In this document: positions 1 to 10,564 of the stretch, one piece after another
How the letters are laid out: each line of letters opens with the position of its first letter
Numbering within the stretch: the stretch's first letter is position 1
Source: an uncultured Gammaproteobacteria bacterium
GTDB lineage: Bacteria; Pseudomonadota; Gammaproteobacteria; Rariloculales; Rariloculaceae
Assembly (NCBI GenBank): GCA_946887385.1
Contig: CAMPKU010000015.1
Coordinates: 1-29,640, forward strand
Direction: 5' to 3'
DNA: 29,640 nucleotides
Notes under the pieces: generated by a model
Told to the model about the DNA's origin: nothing
The model's input: only the letters and a program-made list of their open reading frames with translations
The model's database searches: none
Program-made: the position numbers and the translations under genes

Positions 1-1
1 T

Positions 2-460
2 CTCACAGCGGAATACCGGCAAGTCATGGGTTTTTGGGAGCACGTCGAGGAGCGCCGCGTCTTGACGGCTACCGGCGACGTTTTGAGCGCCACGCGCCGC
101 GCGCCGAGCGTGATCGTGTACACGCCCGGCGGCTTCGTCGGTGTGCATTTCCCGCGCCTTGATCGCACGCCGTTCGCGGGCGATACGCCCACGGCCGAGG
201 AGGCGGACGCGGCGCGGCGCGGGTACTTGGGTTACTTCGGCGCGTTGAGTGTGTACCCCGGGGAGGTCGCGCATAACGTGCTCGACGGGCTGTCGCCGAG
301 CGCCGGCGCAATCCTGCGCCGCGGCGCGGCGATCAGCGGCGAAGAGCTCGTCGTGACGTTGCAGAATACCGCGGCGCTCATCACCGGCGAGCCGGCGAGC
401 CAGCACACCACCGTGCACCTGCGCCGCTTGAGCGACGCCGACGACATGCTGCCGAAGTAG
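2..460 (+). CDS. Lipocalin-like domain protein, 5' end outside the window
   Basis: The reading frame is open back to the first bases of the window, so this is the C-terminal part (about 150 residues) of a longer or just-truncated protein. The visible part reads as a small beta-rich domain with the pattern of the lipocalin-like (PF13924-type) family: a 'PSVIVYTPGGFVGVHF' strand, an acidic 'TAEEADAARRGYLGYFGALSVYPG' segment and a 'ETTVHLRRL'-like closing strand (here QHTTVHLRRL). Members of this family are usually about 150 residues and bind unidentified small ligands; no specific function can be assigned. An internal ATG at position 26 exists, but residues before it (LTAEYRQV) continue the frame, so that ATG is probably not the true start. 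It ends 20 bases before the convergent YihY gene. Confidence 0.6.
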   Translation, partial: LTAEYRQVMGFWEHVEERRVLTATGDVLSATRRAPSVIVYTPGGFVGVHFPRLDRTPFAGDTPTAEEADAARRGYLGYFGALSVYPGEVAHNVLDGLSPSAGAILRRGAAISGEELVVTLQNTAALITGEPASQHTTVHLRRLSDADDMLPK

Positions 461-479
461 CCACGCTCGAGCTAAGTAC

Positions 480-1340
480 TCAAGCGTTTGAACGCGCTTG
501 CTCGAGCTCGGCATTCACCTCGCCGCCGATTAGCACGGCGAGGGCGGATAGCCAGAACCACATCATGACCACGGCTAAGGCTGCGACGGATCCGTACGTC
601 TCGTCGTAACTGCCGAAGCTCGACACGTACCAGGAAAATAGGGCCGAAGCGATCAGCCACAGCGCCGTCGCGATTAATGCGCCCGGCCACAGGCGCGTGG
701 GCCGCGGCCGGTTGCGCACGGGCCCGAAGCGGTAGAGCAGTGCAATGGCGCCGGCGGCCACGGCGGCGAGCAGCGGCCAGCGCAGCCAACGCGCCGCAGT
801 CGCCACGATGTCGGGCACAGGAAGCCGATCCACGAGCGCCGGCAATACGGCGACGGCAGCCAGCGACAACGGCACCACGATCAACATCGCCAGCGTCAGC
901 AGCAGCGCCGTGGAGTTCAGCTTGAAGAAACCGCGACTCTCCGGCTCGTCATAGACGATGTCGAGCGCCGTCATCAGCGCCTTCACGCCCTTGGCCGAGC
1001 TCCAGAGCGCGATCAGTAACGCCACGATGGCGCCGATTCCGAGCGACGTGTCGGTGGCCTCGGTGATGCGTTGCAGTTGCTCTGCGAGGAGCATGCGCGC
1101 CTCCTCCGGCATGAATCCCTCGAGTAGGCCGAGATGTGCGCCTACGGTTTCGGGACTCGTGACGAGACCGTACAGGGCTACTGCGGCGGCGAGCGCAGGG
1201 AAAAGCGCCAGGAGGCCAAAAAACGCCGCTCCGGCGGCCACCATGGACACGTTGTCCGCCTTGATGTCGTCCTTGACGCGGCGCGCGACGCCCCACCAAC
1301 CGCCCGGCGCAGCCATGCGGTGTTCTACTGTCGTGCTCAT
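480..1340 (-). CDS. YihY/UPF0761 (BrkB-type) inner-membrane protein
   Basis: Encodes 286 residues with about six hydrophobic segments (roughly residues 33-58, 98-118, 143-170, 187-204, 220-240 and 251-273). The family signature is clear: a cytoplasmic N-terminus, 'NVSMVAAGAAFFGLLALFPAL' across residues 30-50, and the C-terminal 'YGSVAALAVVMMWFWLSALAVL' with 'GGEVNAELE' at 272-280. The family was once called ribonuclease BN by mistake; its true role is unknown, with envelope or transport functions proposed. The start is supported by a perfect Shine-Dalgarno AAGGAGGT (complement of 1347-1354) six bases before the ATG. It lies 78 bases downstream of the small membrane peptide on the same strand and may be co-transcribed with it. 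Confidence 0.88.
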   Translation of the reverse strand: MSTTVEHRMAAPGGWWGVARRVKDDIKADNVSMVAAGAAFFGLLALFPALAAAVALYGLVTSPETVGAHLGLLEGFMPEEARMLLAEQLQRITEATDTSLGIGAIVALLIALWSSAKGVKALMTALDIVYDEPESRGFFKLNSTALLLTLAMLIVVPLSLAAVAVLPALVDRLPVPDIVATAARWLRWPLLAAVAAGAIALLYRFGPVRNRPRPTRLWPGALIATALWLIASALFSWYVSSFGSYDETYGSVAALAVVMMWFWLSALAVLIGGEVNAELEQARSNA

Positions 1341-1346
1341 GCGGCT

Positions 1347-1354
1347 ACCTCCTT
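1347..1354 (-). promoter_or_regulatory. Strong Shine-Dalgarno of the YihY-type gene
   Basis: The minus strand reads AAGGAGGT six bases ahead of the ATG at 1340. This is an exact anti-16S match and fixes the start codon. Confidence 0.8.
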
Positions 1355-1418
1355 GTGCCGGGCGTTTTTTTGCAAGGAGTGTGCCATCGGCTGGGCGGCA
1401 GCCGGGCGCTGGAATCTG

Positions 1419-1589
1419 TCAGGCGCTGTCGCTCGGGTCCGCATCGAGGCCGTTCAAGAAATCGCGCACCCACTGCGGGTTCGTCGTGATCACGTACGCG
1501 ATGAACAACGCCGCCAGCGGAACGAAGAACAGGGCCCAGTCGCCGATTACGATCACCACCGCCAACACAAAACGGGAAAACTGGCTCAC
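1419..1589 (-). CDS. 56-residue membrane peptide, function unknown
   Basis: A short reading frame starting with GTG at 1589 gives 'VSQFSRFVLAVVIVIGDW...'. It carries two closely spaced hydrophobic stretches (about residues 6-22 and 23-34) and an acidic C-terminus ending LDADPSDSA. An upstream ATG at 1628 in the same frame would add 13 residues. The GTG is preferred because GAGGAG sits eight bases before it, and the added segment (MTAAPCACRGDPA) looks non-coding. It lies upstream of the YihY-type gene on the same strand. I do not recognise a family; small paired-hydrophobic proteins of this kind are often membrane-complex subunits or envelope-stress peptides, but nothing in the sequence decides this. 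Confidence 0.6.
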   Translation of the reverse strand: MSQFSRFVLAVVIVIGDWALFFVPLAALFIAYVITTNPQWVRDFLNGLDADPSDSA

Positions 1590-1668
1590 TGCAGGATCTC
1601 CTCGGCACGCGCAAGGCGCGGCCGTCAAAGACTAATCGAGCTTCGCGGGGCCCGCGATCGGTGTTACG

Positions 1669-3711
1669 TCAGGGACGCGGGCCGTAGACGGTGGGAGGCG
1701 CTCCAAGCTCGAGCGCGCCCAAGTCCGGCGCGCGGCCCGTGAACCCGTCCGTCACGCCGGCGAGCTGCGTACCGCGGTCGACGGCGGCGGAGCCCGGCCG
1801 AAGGCGAAAGTCGAGGTCGCGCGCGTCGTAGAGCTTCTGCACCGTTTCGGCGTCTTGCGCGTCGAGACGCGGGACGTTCTCGAATATGTCGTAGTCGACG
1901 AGCACGCTGTTGCGATCCTGGCCCGTGGCGGCCGCGAACTGCTCGAGCGTGGCGAACTCACGTGCCTCGAGCTCGGCCATGTGGCCGAAGCGGTTGTAGT
2001 CGGCCACGACTCCGCGCGGCGGTGCGTTCCAACGAAACGACGCCTCGGCTCCCGGGTTCGGACGAAAGCCGTTGTAGTCCGACGACGTGTACTGCGTGAA
2101 CGTGGTGACGTTGAAGATCGCGGGTGCAGCGTTCTCGCCCAGGATCAAGTTGTTGCGCCAGTGCGTGTTCGAGGTGCCCGCGGCCGCGGTCTCGGACAAG
2201 ATCGTGTTGTTGTAGAACAGCACGCCGGCCGCACCGTTCGTGAGTCGCGTGGAACCGGCCGGTAGGTGATACGCGATGTTGCGGATCCAGTAGACGGGCC
2301 CGCCGAGCGTCGGCTGATTGCAGAACGCGTGCGACGCGTGATTGAGGAACAGATTCCGCATCACGCGGATGTTATGCATGCTGCCGTCGGTCTCGATCGG
2401 ATTGTCGTGGCTGTTCGTGATGTGGTTGTTGTAGAAATCGATCGCGACAGGCCGCCGGTCCCAGTATTCGCGCGGCGGATACTTCGGTCCCTCGGCGATG
2501 CCGGGGCCCGAGGCCACGGAGCCGTCGGGATTGCCGTAGGTTTCTACGTTGATGCCGTCGTGGAAGTCTGCAATGTAGTTATGCGCTACCACGTGCCCCG
2601 GGCCGTAGAGCTTCACGGCCACGTATGACGCCATCACGGGCGGAAAGATCTGGTTGTCGACGCCGCGAAACTTGATCCACATGTCGCCGGCCCAGCCGAT
2701 CAAATGCTGCGGATCGTTGCGGCCCAAAAATATGCTGTCGGCGATGTAAAAATTGCTCGAGCCCGACCAGTTCGTGAACACGCCGGCGCCCACGCGCTCG
2801 AATCGGCTGCGCTTCACCGTCAGGCCCTTCGAGCCGGCGATGAACTGCGTGCCGGCGAGGATCGCGACTTCGGCATTGCGAAACGTAATGCCCTCGAAAT
2901 AGGTGTAGTCGGCGGCGCGCACGTCGAATAGCGCATAGTTGCCGTTGCCGTCGAAGATCACGTCGCCGTCGCCTGCGGCGACGATCGCGATCGGCCGTTC
3001 CGCCGTGCCGTCGGCCGTGAGGTAATAGGTGCCGTCGAGCGGCGTGGTGCGATTGACGGTGGCGTCGTTCGTGTACTCGTGGCGGTTGTATTGATACACA
3101 CCGGCGTGCACGACGATGGTGTCGCCGGGCCGCACGCGCGGCCGGCCGGCGGTGGCCCAGTCCGTGCCCGCGCACCATTCGTTGTACGCGCACATGAGGC
3201 CCTCGAACGCGGGCTCGATCTTGCTGCCCGTGAAGCCGTGCGGGTACACGTGAAAGACGCGCCCGCCCATGGGCCGCGTGGGCTCGGGCCGCGTGCGCAC
3301 CACCGCAACGCGCTCGGCTTCGCCGCGTACGCCGTCGGGATCGGTCAGCACGAAGCGCGCTTCGTATTCCGTGTCGGGATCGAGATCGAGAATGCTGCCG
3401 GCGAACATGTTCGGCGCTACCACGTCGACGCGCGACTCGCTGTAGATGCGCTCGCCGTGCAGACGCAAGAGCGGCAGTGCGTCCCGCCACGCCGTCTCGC
3501 CGCGCTCGCGAAACGACACCGCCACGCTCGCGTTACGGTTGTCGTCGCCCTCGATCCACCACTCGAAGCCCAAGTTGATCAACGTGGGCGGCTCGACCAC
3601 GAGCTCGCCGGCCACGACGGCGTTGCCGCCGCCGCTTGGCGGCTGCGCAACGGCCGTAGTCGCGGCCAGCCCGAACGACAGGGCCAGGGGCGCCAGGAAG
3701 TCGGTTCGCAT
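1669..3711 (-). CDS. Secreted right-handed parallel beta-helix protein
   Basis: 680 residues. The N-terminus (residues 1-22, ending TTAVA before QPP) is a signal peptide. Residues about 30-140 look like a fibronectin-III-type domain ('PDTEYEARFVLTDPDG'). From about 150 onward comes a pectate-lyase-like beta-helix: 'RPGDTIVVHAGVY', then short Asn/Gly-rich rungs such as 'FEGITFRN', 'VVAHNYIADFHDGINVET', 'AIDFYNNHITNSHDNPIETDG' and 'IRVMRNLFLNHASHAF'. The C-terminal 'DFRLRPGSAAVDRGT...APDLGALELG' is a common ending in such proteins. The fold is used by polysaccharide lyases and epimerases and by adhesins; I see no residue set that identifies a substrate. It stands alone, 75 bases downstream of the DinB-type gene on the same strand. 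Confidence 0.8.
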   Translation of the reverse strand: MRTDFLAPLALSFGLAATTAVAQPPSGGGNAVVAGELVVEPPTLINLGFEWWIEGDDNRNASVAVSFRERGETAWRDALPLLRLHGERIYSESRVDVVAPNMFAGSILDLDPDTEYEARFVLTDPDGVRGEAERVAVVRTRPEPTRPMGGRVFHVYPHGFTGSKIEPAFEGLMCAYNEWCAGTDWATAGRPRVRPGDTIVVHAGVYQYNRHEYTNDATVNRTTPLDGTYYLTADGTAERPIAIVAAGDGDVIFDGNGNYALFDVRAADYTYFEGITFRNAEVAILAGTQFIAGSKGLTVKRSRFERVGAGVFTNWSGSSNFYIADSIFLGRNDPQHLIGWAGDMWIKFRGVDNQIFPPVMASYVAVKLYGPGHVVAHNYIADFHDGINVETYGNPDGSVASGPGIAEGPKYPPREYWDRRPVAIDFYNNHITNSHDNPIETDGSMHNIRVMRNLFLNHASHAFCNQPTLGGPVYWIRNIAYHLPAGSTRLTNGAAGVLFYNNTILSETAAAGTSNTHWRNNLILGENAAPAIFNVTTFTQYTSSDYNGFRPNPGAEASFRWNAPPRGVVADYNRFGHMAELEAREFATLEQFAAATGQDRNSVLVDYDIFENVPRLDAQDAETVQKLYDARDLDFRLRPGSAAVDRGTQLAGVTDGFTGRAPDLGALELGAPPTVYGPRP

Positions 3712-3786
3712 GAGTCGATTGTGCCACGAATCGGGCCGTAGCCCTTCTAGCGGCCGTTGGCGCTGCTTCTAGGCCCGCCGGGCCTG

Positions 3787-4287
3787 CTAGTCGACCACGC
3801 CCGGCAGCAGAAATAGGTCCGTAACGCCGTAGTCGACGCGCACCTGGCTCAGCAGCGCGGTGAGCTGGCCGCGGTGATGAGTCTGATGATTGAAGACGTG
3901 CGCCACGATCTTCCAGAGCACGGGCTCATGCGTGCGTTTCGTGATCGCGCTCGTGAATTGAAGCTTCGCTTCGAGCGCGGCGTCCGTGAGGCCGGCGGCC
4001 CAGTGCTGGATGCGCTCGTCGAGCTCCGTGCGCCGCGCGCGCAGCTCGTCGAACGTGGGGCACAGCTCCTGGTCCAGGCTGCGGAAGGCGAACGGTTGGC
4101 CTTGAAAACGCCCCATCCAAACCAAGTCCGCGAGCAGAAGATGATTCAAGGTGCCGTGAATGGAGCGAAAGAAAGCGCCGCGATCGCGCTTGCGTTCTTC
4201 GTCGGATAGCGTGGCGCAGGCGGCGTACAGCTTGTCGTTCATCCAGGCGTTGTAGCGGGCCAGGAGTCGAGCGTGCTCCGCGTTCAT
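3787..4287 (-). CDS. DinB-family four-helix-bundle protein
   Basis: 166 residues, the usual DinB/YfiT length. The three-histidine metal site of the family is visible: His49 in the second helix ('LNHLLLADLVWMGRF') and the HxxxH pair His134/His138 in 'HVFNHQTHHRGQ'. The N-terminal 'ARYNAWMNDKL' helix is also typical. Many members bind a divalent metal, and some are thiol-dependent S-transferases (bacillithiol/mycothiol type), but most are uncharacterised. Here there is no neighbour that points to a substrate. The gene follows hslO by 24 bases on the same strand, so read-through from the hslO promoter is plausible. Confidence 0.85.
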   Translation of the reverse strand: MNAEHARLLARYNAWMNDKLYAACATLSDEERKRDRGAFFRSIHGTLNHLLLADLVWMGRFQGQPFAFRSLDQELCPTFDELRARRTELDERIQHWAAGLTDAALEAKLQFTSAITKRTHEPVLWKIVAHVFNHQTHHRGQLTALLSQVRVDYGVTDLFLLPGVVD

Positions 4288-4311
4288 CGCGTTCGCCTCT
4301 TCAGAATGAGT

Positions 4312-5166
4312 CTAGTGCACCGCCAACGACGTTTGCGGTGTGCCGCGCATGATGGCGTCCACCTGCACGTCGTCGTAGCGAAATGCGCGGTTGCAGAACT
4401 CGCACTTGAGCTCCACGTGGCCTTGTTCCGCGAGCAAGGTCTTGACTTCTTCTGCGCCGAGCATGCGCACCACACCGGCCAAGCGCTCCGGCGTGCAGCG
4501 GCAATCGTGCGCCACCGGCCGCGGCGTGAAGAGGCGAATGGAGTGACCCGCGAACAGCCGCGGCAGCAGCTCCTCGGCCGAAAGCCCCGTGAGCTCCGCA
4601 ACCGTTACCGTTGCCGCGCAGGTAGCCGCGGCTTCGAACGCGTCGGTGGCGCGCTCGTCGCCGTGCCCCGGCAGCACCTGAAGCAACAGCCCGCCCACAT
4701 GCTCCTCGTCGCTGCGCAGCACGAGCCGCGTTTCGAGCTGCTCCGAGCGGGCGAAATACGATTCCAGGCACTCTTCGAGCTTCGTGCTCGTGAGCGGCAC
4801 GATGCCTTGAAACAAGCCGTTGGCCTTGCCCGTATCGAGGTTCACCACGAGCCGGCCGTCACCGAGCAGCGGTACGCCTTCGGCGCCCGGTTTGAACGAC
4901 GCCATGCCGCGCACGCGTTGGCCGTCGGTGCATTGCACGAGCAGCAGCTTGAGCGGGCCCTGCCCCTGCAATTGGAGCGACACGCTGGGCGTGGTCTTCA
5001 GGCCGCTCGCCAAAAGCAGCGTGGACACCACGCCTTCGCCGAGCAGCGCGCGCACCGCCGGCGGGTACTCGTGCGCGGCCAGCACTTGCTGCCACGTTTC
5101 CTTCAGGCGCACGAGCGCGCCGCGGATGCCGCTATCTTCCAGCACGAACGTCTGTACTTCGTTCAT
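4312..5166 (-). CDS. hslO: Hsp33 redox-regulated chaperone
   Basis: 284 residues, the expected size. Hsp33 is a cytoplasmic holdase that is switched on by oxidative unfolding, when its zinc is released from four cysteines. All four are present in the family pattern: Cys222 and Cys224 (DCRC) and Cys255 and Cys258 (CEFC). The N-terminal domain reads 'FVLEDSGIRGALVRL' and 'ALLGEGVVSTLLLASGLK', both characteristic. It lies 19 bases downstream of gatB on the same strand, so it is probably the last or next-to-last gene of a gatCAB-hslO transcript. Confidence 0.95.
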   Translation of the reverse strand: MNEVQTFVLEDSGIRGALVRLKETWQQVLAAHEYPPAVRALLGEGVVSTLLLASGLKTTPSVSLQLQGQGPLKLLLVQCTDGQRVRGMASFKPGAEGVPLLGDGRLVVNLDTGKANGLFQGIVPLTSTKLEECLESYFARSEQLETRLVLRSDEEHVGGLLLQVLPGHGDERATDAFEAAATCAATVTVAELTGLSAEELLPRLFAGHSIRLFTPRPVAHDCRCTPERLAGVVRMLGAEEVKTLLAEQGHVELKCEFCNRAFRYDDVQVDAIMRGTPQTSLAVH

Positions 5167-5185
5167 GAACCCTGCACTTCAACGA

Positions 5186-6646
5186 TTAGTCAGCGGCCGG
5201 GGAGCCGAGTTGCTTGCGCAGCGCTTCGTTCACTTGCTGCGGGTTGGCTTTGCCGCGCGAGGCTTTCATCACCTGGCCCACGAGGAAGCCCAGCACCTGC
5301 TGCTTGCCCGCGCGGAATTGCTCCACCTGCGCGGCGTTGGCGGCGATCACGTCGGCCACGATCTTTTCGATCAGCCCGGCGTCGGAGATCTGCGTAAGGC
5401 CGCGCTTCTCGATGATGGCATCCACCACGCCTTCGCCGTTCTGCGCGTCCGTCCAGAGGGCTTCGAACACTTCCTTCGCTATCTTGCCGGAGATCGTGCC
5501 GGCAGCGATCTTGTCGAGCAACGCGGCCAGCGTGGCCGCGGACACGCGGGCCGCACCGATCTCGATCCCGTCGCGGTTCAGCGCGCCTGCGAGCTCGCCC
5601 ATCACCCAGTTCGCCGCGATCTTCGGCGTTGCCTTCGTGCTCTTGGCCACGGTTTCGTAGTAATCGGCGAGGGCGCGGTCGACGGTGAGCACTTGGGCGT
5701 CGTAAGCGGGTAGGGCGTAGTCGCGCATGAACCGTTCGCGCTTGGAATCGGGCAGCTCCGGTAGCGACGCGCGCACACGCGCCACGAGCTCTTCGTGTAC
5801 CTCCACCGGCAGCAGATCGGGGTCGGGAAAGTAGCGGTAGTCGTTCGCTTCTTCTTTGCTGCGCATGGGCCGCGTCTCTTCGCGGTCGGGGTCGTAGAGG
5901 CGCGTCTCCTGCGTCACGGCGCCGCCGCTCTCGATGAGCTCGATTTGCCGTGCGGCCTCGATCTCGATGGCGCGTTCCACGAATCTGAACGAGTTCAAGT
6001 TCTTGAGCTCCGTGCGAGTGCCGAGCTTCTCCTCGCCGCGGCGGCGCACGGAGACGTTCGCGTCGCAGCGGAACGAGCCTTCCTGCATGTTGCCGTCGCA
6101 GATGCCGAGATAGCGCACCAGCGCGTGAATCTTGCGCATGTACGCGCCGGCCTCGGCTGCGGAGCGCAGATCGGGAGCGGAAACGATCTCGAGCAAGCCG
6201 GTGCCCGCGCGATTCAAGTCGATGCCGGTCATGCCCGCGAAATCCTCGTGCAGCGATTTGCCGGCGTCCTCTTCGAGGTGCGCACGCACGATGCCGACCG
6301 TGCGCGTGGTGCCGTCATCGAGCACCACGTCCACTTTGCCGCCGTGCACGATCGGCAGCTCGTACTGGCTGATCTGATAGCCCTTCGGCAAGTCGGGGTA
6401 AAAGTAATTCTTGCGCGCGAACACCGAACGCGGCGCGATCGTGCAGCCCGTGGCGAGGCCGAACTTTACCGCCATCGTCACGGCTTCGCCGTTCAACACG
6501 GGCAGCACGCCGGGATAGCCCAAGTCGACCAGGCTCGCTTGGCTATTCGGCGGCGCGCCGTAGGTGGTGGATGCGCCGGAAAAGATCTTGGATCGCGTGG
6601 CGAGCTGCGCGTGGATCTCGAGACCAATGACGGTTTCGAAGCTCAT
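5186..6646 (-). CDS. gatB: Asp-tRNA(Asn)/Glu-tRNA(Gln) amidotransferase subunit B
   Basis: 486 residues from the ATG at 6646 ([20 protein letters not shown]). GatB binds the mischarged tRNA and, with GatA-generated ammonia, amidates Glu-tRNA(Gln) or Asp-tRNA(Asn). The family signatures 'GLEIHAQL', '[21 protein letters not shown]' (split here into shorter known blocks), '[22 protein letters not shown]' and the C-terminal YqeY-like tail '[19 protein letters not shown]' are all present. An in-frame extension of 48 codons upstream, to 6790, overlaps gatA and is Arg/Ala-rich noise, so it was discarded. The gatA stop lies only five bases before this ATG, which indicates translational coupling. Confidence 0.96.
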   Translation of the reverse strand: MSFETVIGLEIHAQLATRSKIFSGASTTYGAPPNSQASLVDLGYPGVLPVLNGEAVTMAVKFGLATGCTIAPRSVFARKNYFYPDLPKGYQISQYELPIVHGGKVDVVLDDGTTRTVGIVRAHLEEDAGKSLHEDFAGMTGIDLNRAGTGLLEIVSAPDLRSAAEAGAYMRKIHALVRYLGICDGNMQEGSFRCDANVSVRRRGEEKLGTRTELKNLNSFRFVERAIEIEAARQIELIESGGAVTQETRLYDPDREETRPMRSKEEANDYRYFPDPDLLPVEVHEELVARVRASLPELPDSKRERFMRDYALPAYDAQVLTVDRALADYYETVAKSTKATPKIAANWVMGELAGALNRDGIEIGAARVSAATLAALLDKIAAGTISGKIAKEVFEALWTDAQNGEGVVDAIIEKRGLTQISDAGLIEKIVADVIAANAAQVEQFRAGKQQVLGFLVGQVMKASRGKANPQQVNEALRKQLGSPAAD

Positions 6647-6651
6647 GGCGG

Positions 6652-8112
6652 TCACGCGTAGGCGGCCGGCACGCGCGTGTGCCAGTCGGTAGCCGTTTGA
6701 AAACGATGCGCAACTTTGAGCAGCCGCGCTTCCTCGAGCGGCGGCGCCACGAGCTGCAAGCCCACGGGCAAGTTGCGCACGAACCCGCACGGCACGGAGA
6801 TTGCGGGTAGCCCTGCCAGGTTCGCGCCGATCGTGTAGATGTCGTTCAAGTACATCTCGATGGGGTTGCTGGTCTTCTGGCCGATGCCGAACGCCGGCGA
6901 CGGCGTAGTGGGGCCGGCAACCAAGTCCACGTCGCGAAACGCGCGCGCAAAGTCGTCGCTGATGAGCTTGCGCACTTTCTGCGCCTGAAGGTAATACGCG
7001 TCGAAATAGCCGGCAGACAGCACGTAGGTGCCCGTGAGGATGCGGCGCTTGACCTCGGCGCCGAAGCCTTCGCCGCGGTTACGCATGTAGAACTGCAGCA
7101 GGTCGTCGCCGCTCGAGCGCTCGGCGCGGTAGCCGAAGCGCACACCGTCGAATCGCGACAGGTTCGACGACGCTTCCGCAGGCGCTACCACGTAGTAGGC
7201 GGGCACGGACAAGTGAATGTTCTCGAGGTTGATGCTCTTCAGCTTGGCGCCGAGCTTCGTGAGCTCATCGAGCGCCGCGCGCACGGCCGACGCGTTGTCG
7301 GCGTCCAAGCTCTCATCGAAGAAATTTTCCGGCACGCCGATCGTGAGGCCGTGCCACGGCTCGTCGATGAGCTTGGAGTAGGGCGGCACGGCATCGTCGA
7401 GCGACGTGGAGTCGCGTGTATCGAACCCGGCCATCGCTTCGAGCAGCAGCGCGGCATCTTCTGCCGTTTGCGTGAGCACGCCGGCTTGGTCCAGGCTCGA
7501 GGCGAACGCGATCATGCCGTAGCGCGACACGCGTCCGTAGGTGGGCTTGAGCCCCGTGATGCCGGAGAGCGCGGCCGGCTGGCGAATCGATCCGCCCGTG
7601 TCGGTGCCCGTGGCCGCCGGCGCGATGCGGGCGGCGACCGCTGCGGCGGAGCCGCCGGACGATCCGCCGGGCACCAGCGCGTGATTCCAAGGGTTGTGCA
7701 CGGGCCCGTAGAAGCTGGTTTCGTTCGACGAGCCCATCGCGAACTCGTCCATGTTCGTTTTGCCGAGCATCACCACACCGGCCTGCTCGAGCCGCTCGAC
7801 GACCGTGGCACTGTACGGCGAGACGAAATTGTCGAGCATCCGCGAGCCGCAGGCCGTTTTCACGCCGGCCGTGCAGAAGATGTCCTTGTGCGCCAGCGGG
7901 ATGCCCGTCAGCGGCGCGGCGCTGCCCTGCGCGAGGCGCCGGTCGGCCGCCGCGGCCTGCGCCAGCGCTTGCTCGGCCGTTACAGTGACGAAAGCGTTCA
8001 GCGGAGCGTCGAAACGCTCGATTCGGCTCAAGAAGTGGCGTGTAAGCTCGGTGGCGGAGACGCGCCGCGCCTGAAGATCTTGAGCTAGCTGTGCCAGGGT
8101 GCGTGTATGCAT
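6652..8112 (-). CDS. gatA: Asp-tRNA(Asn)/Glu-tRNA(Gln) amidotransferase subunit A
   Basis: 486 residues. GatA is the amidase-signature subunit that hydrolyses glutamine and passes ammonia to GatB. The Ser-cisSer-Lys triad is visible: Lys76 in '[10 protein letters not shown]', Ser151 in '[13 protein letters not shown]' and Ser175 in '[12 protein letters not shown]'. The 24-residue spacing of the two serines is the same as in characterised GatA. The gene lies 51 bases downstream of gatC and five bases before gatB. A complete GatCAB implies indirect charging of tRNA-Gln and/or tRNA-Asn in this organism; which of the two depends on glnS/asnS, which are not in the window. Confidence 0.97.
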   Translation of the reverse strand: MHTRTLAQLAQDLQARRVSATELTRHFLSRIERFDAPLNAFVTVTAEQALAQAAAADRRLAQGSAAPLTGIPLAHKDIFCTAGVKTACGSRMLDNFVSPYSATVVERLEQAGVVMLGKTNMDEFAMGSSNETSFYGPVHNPWNHALVPGGSSGGSAAAVAARIAPAATGTDTGGSIRQPAALSGITGLKPTYGRVSRYGMIAFASSLDQAGVLTQTAEDAALLLEAMAGFDTRDSTSLDDAVPPYSKLIDEPWHGLTIGVPENFFDESLDADNASAVRAALDELTKLGAKLKSINLENIHLSVPAYYVVAPAEASSNLSRFDGVRFGYRAERSSGDDLLQFYMRNRGEGFGAEVKRRILTGTYVLSAGYFDAYYLQAQKVRKLISDDFARAFRDVDLVAGPTTPSPAFGIGQKTSNPIEMYLNDIYTIGANLAGLPAISVPCGFVRNLPVGLQLVAPPLEEARLLKVAHRFQTATDWHTRVPAAYA

Positions 8113-8163
8113 GCAGGGTGTGACCGTCGAACGGTACTCGGGCCCAAAACGCCGCGTGAGCGG

Positions 8164-8448
8164 TTACTCGATGACCTTCGGAACGAGATATAGATCACGT
8201 TCTACGAGCGTGGCGTTGCGCTGGTAGAGCTCGCGCCGGTCGGTTTCGGTGACTTCGTCGTGCCGCAAACGCTGTGGGCGGTCGAGCGGATGCGCCATCG
8301 GGGTGACGCCGGCGGTAGGAACGGCTTGGAGCTGGTCCACCAGCGCCACGATGTCCGAGAGTTTGGCCGAGAGGTCGGTCACCTCCGAGGAGGTGATTTC
8401 AAGGCGAGCGAGCCGACAAAGTCGGTGGATGTCTTCGGGCTGAAGCAC
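8164..8448 (-). CDS. gatC: Asp-tRNA(Asn)/Glu-tRNA(Gln) amidotransferase subunit C
   Basis: 94 residues, the normal size. GatC is the small linker that wraps GatA and GatB together. The pattern 'DIHRLCRLARLEI' at the N-terminus, 'LSDIVALVDQLQAVPTAGVTPMAHPLD' in the middle and 'LRHDEVTE' later is diagnostic. The start is GTG at 8448 with no strong Shine-Dalgarno. First gene of the gatCAB operon, divergent from mreB across 135 bases, the same arrangement as in Pseudomonas. Confidence 0.94.
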   Translation of the reverse strand: MLQPEDIHRLCRLARLEITSSEVTDLSAKLSDIVALVDQLQAVPTAGVTPMAHPLDRPQRLRHDEVTETDRRELYQRNATLVERDLYLVPKVIE

Positions 8449-9627
<1,179 letters not shown>

Positions 9628-9664
9628 CGAGCACCACGCGCTAACGCGCAGGAGCGAACAAGGG

Positions 9665-10564
9665 ATGAGTGCTCCAGGAAGAACCAGCCCTGGCTTCGGT
9701 CGAAGCGGGTTCTCCATGGGCGCGCGTTTTTTGCTCCTCGCGATTGTCTGCATAGCGCTGATGTTGCTCGATCGCCGCGAGCAGCACCTGGTACGCGTGC
9801 GGCAAGCGTTGTCGGTCGTGGTGTATCCCGTGCGCGTCGTCGTCGATTTTCCGTTCAAGACTTGGGGTTCGCTGAGCGATACGTTCGCCGAGCGCGACGC
9901 GCTGATCGACGAGAACCGCCAGTTCCGGCGCGAGCGCCTGGAGACGGAAGCGCGCTTGCAGCGGCTCGCCGCGCTCGAGCGCGAGAACGCGCGGCTGCGC
10001 GCGCTGCTCGAGTCCACGGAGCGCATCGCCAGCCGCTCGCTCGTTGCCGAAATTCTTGCGGTCGATCTCGATCCCTATCGGCAGCGGTTCGACTTGAACC
10101 GCGGCCTCGTCGACGGCGTCTATGTGGGCCAAGCGCTGCTCGATGCGCAAGGCGTCGTAGGCCAGGTGGTGCGCGTCGGCCCGTTGACGTCCGAAGCCGT
10201 TCTCATCACGGACGCCGATCTCGCCGTGCCCGTGAGTGTGAACCGTAACGGTTTGCGCACGATTGCGGTCGGCACCGGCGATAGCGGCCGGTTGCGACTG
10301 CCGTATCTCACCAACAACGCCGACATCGCCGAAGGCGATTTGTTGCTGTCGTCCGGTTTAGGGGGCGTCTTCCCGTCGGGTTACCCTGTGGGCCGCGTGC
10401 TCGAAGTGCGGTTGCGGCCCGACCAAGCGTTCGCGGAGATCATCGCCGAGCCGGCGTCTTCGCTCGATCGCGATCGCGAAGTGTTGCTCGTGTGGAGCTC
10501 GGACGAGGACGCGCCGCGCGCCCTTGAAGCCGAGCCCGACGCGAGCGTGGCGGACGTGCAGTAA
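9665..10564 (+). CDS. mreC: Rod-shape-determining protein MreC
   Basis: 299 residues. MreC is a bitopic periplasmic protein that activates PBP2-RodA. It shows a short cytoplasmic tail, one membrane helix (about residues 19-35, ARFLLLAIVCIALMLLD), a coiled coil (about 70-115, rich in Glu/Arg/Leu heptads) and then the beta-domains with 'VDLDPYRQRFDLNRG', 'GVVGQVVRVGPLTSEAVLITD' and 'GDLLLSSGLGGVFPSGYPVG', all typical. The start is the ATG at 9665, ten bases after AGGAG; a second ATG at codon 18 is less likely. It is 37 bases downstream of mreB. Confidence 0.96.
   Translation: MSAPGRTSPGFGRSGFSMGARFLLLAIVCIALMLLDRREQHLVRVRQALSVVVYPVRVVVDFPFKTWGSLSDTFAERDALIDENRQFRRERLETEARLQRLAALERENARLRALLESTERIASRSLVAEILAVDLDPYRQRFDLNRGLVDGVYVGQALLDAQGVVGQVVRVGPLTSEAVLITDADLAVPVSVNRNGLRTIAVGTGDSGRLRLPYLTNNADIAEGDLLLSSGLGGVFPSGYPVGRVLEVRLRPDQAFAEIIAEPASSLDRDREVLLVWSSDEDAPRALEAEPDASVADVQ

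Noticed and set aside
4273..5397. 374-residue plus-strand open frame
   Set aside because: Antisense to hslO, which has all four zinc cysteines; no recognisable content.
6647..6790. 48-residue N-terminal extension of gatB
   Set aside because: Overlaps the end of gatA and is low-complexity; GatB normally starts at the [12 protein letters not shown] position.
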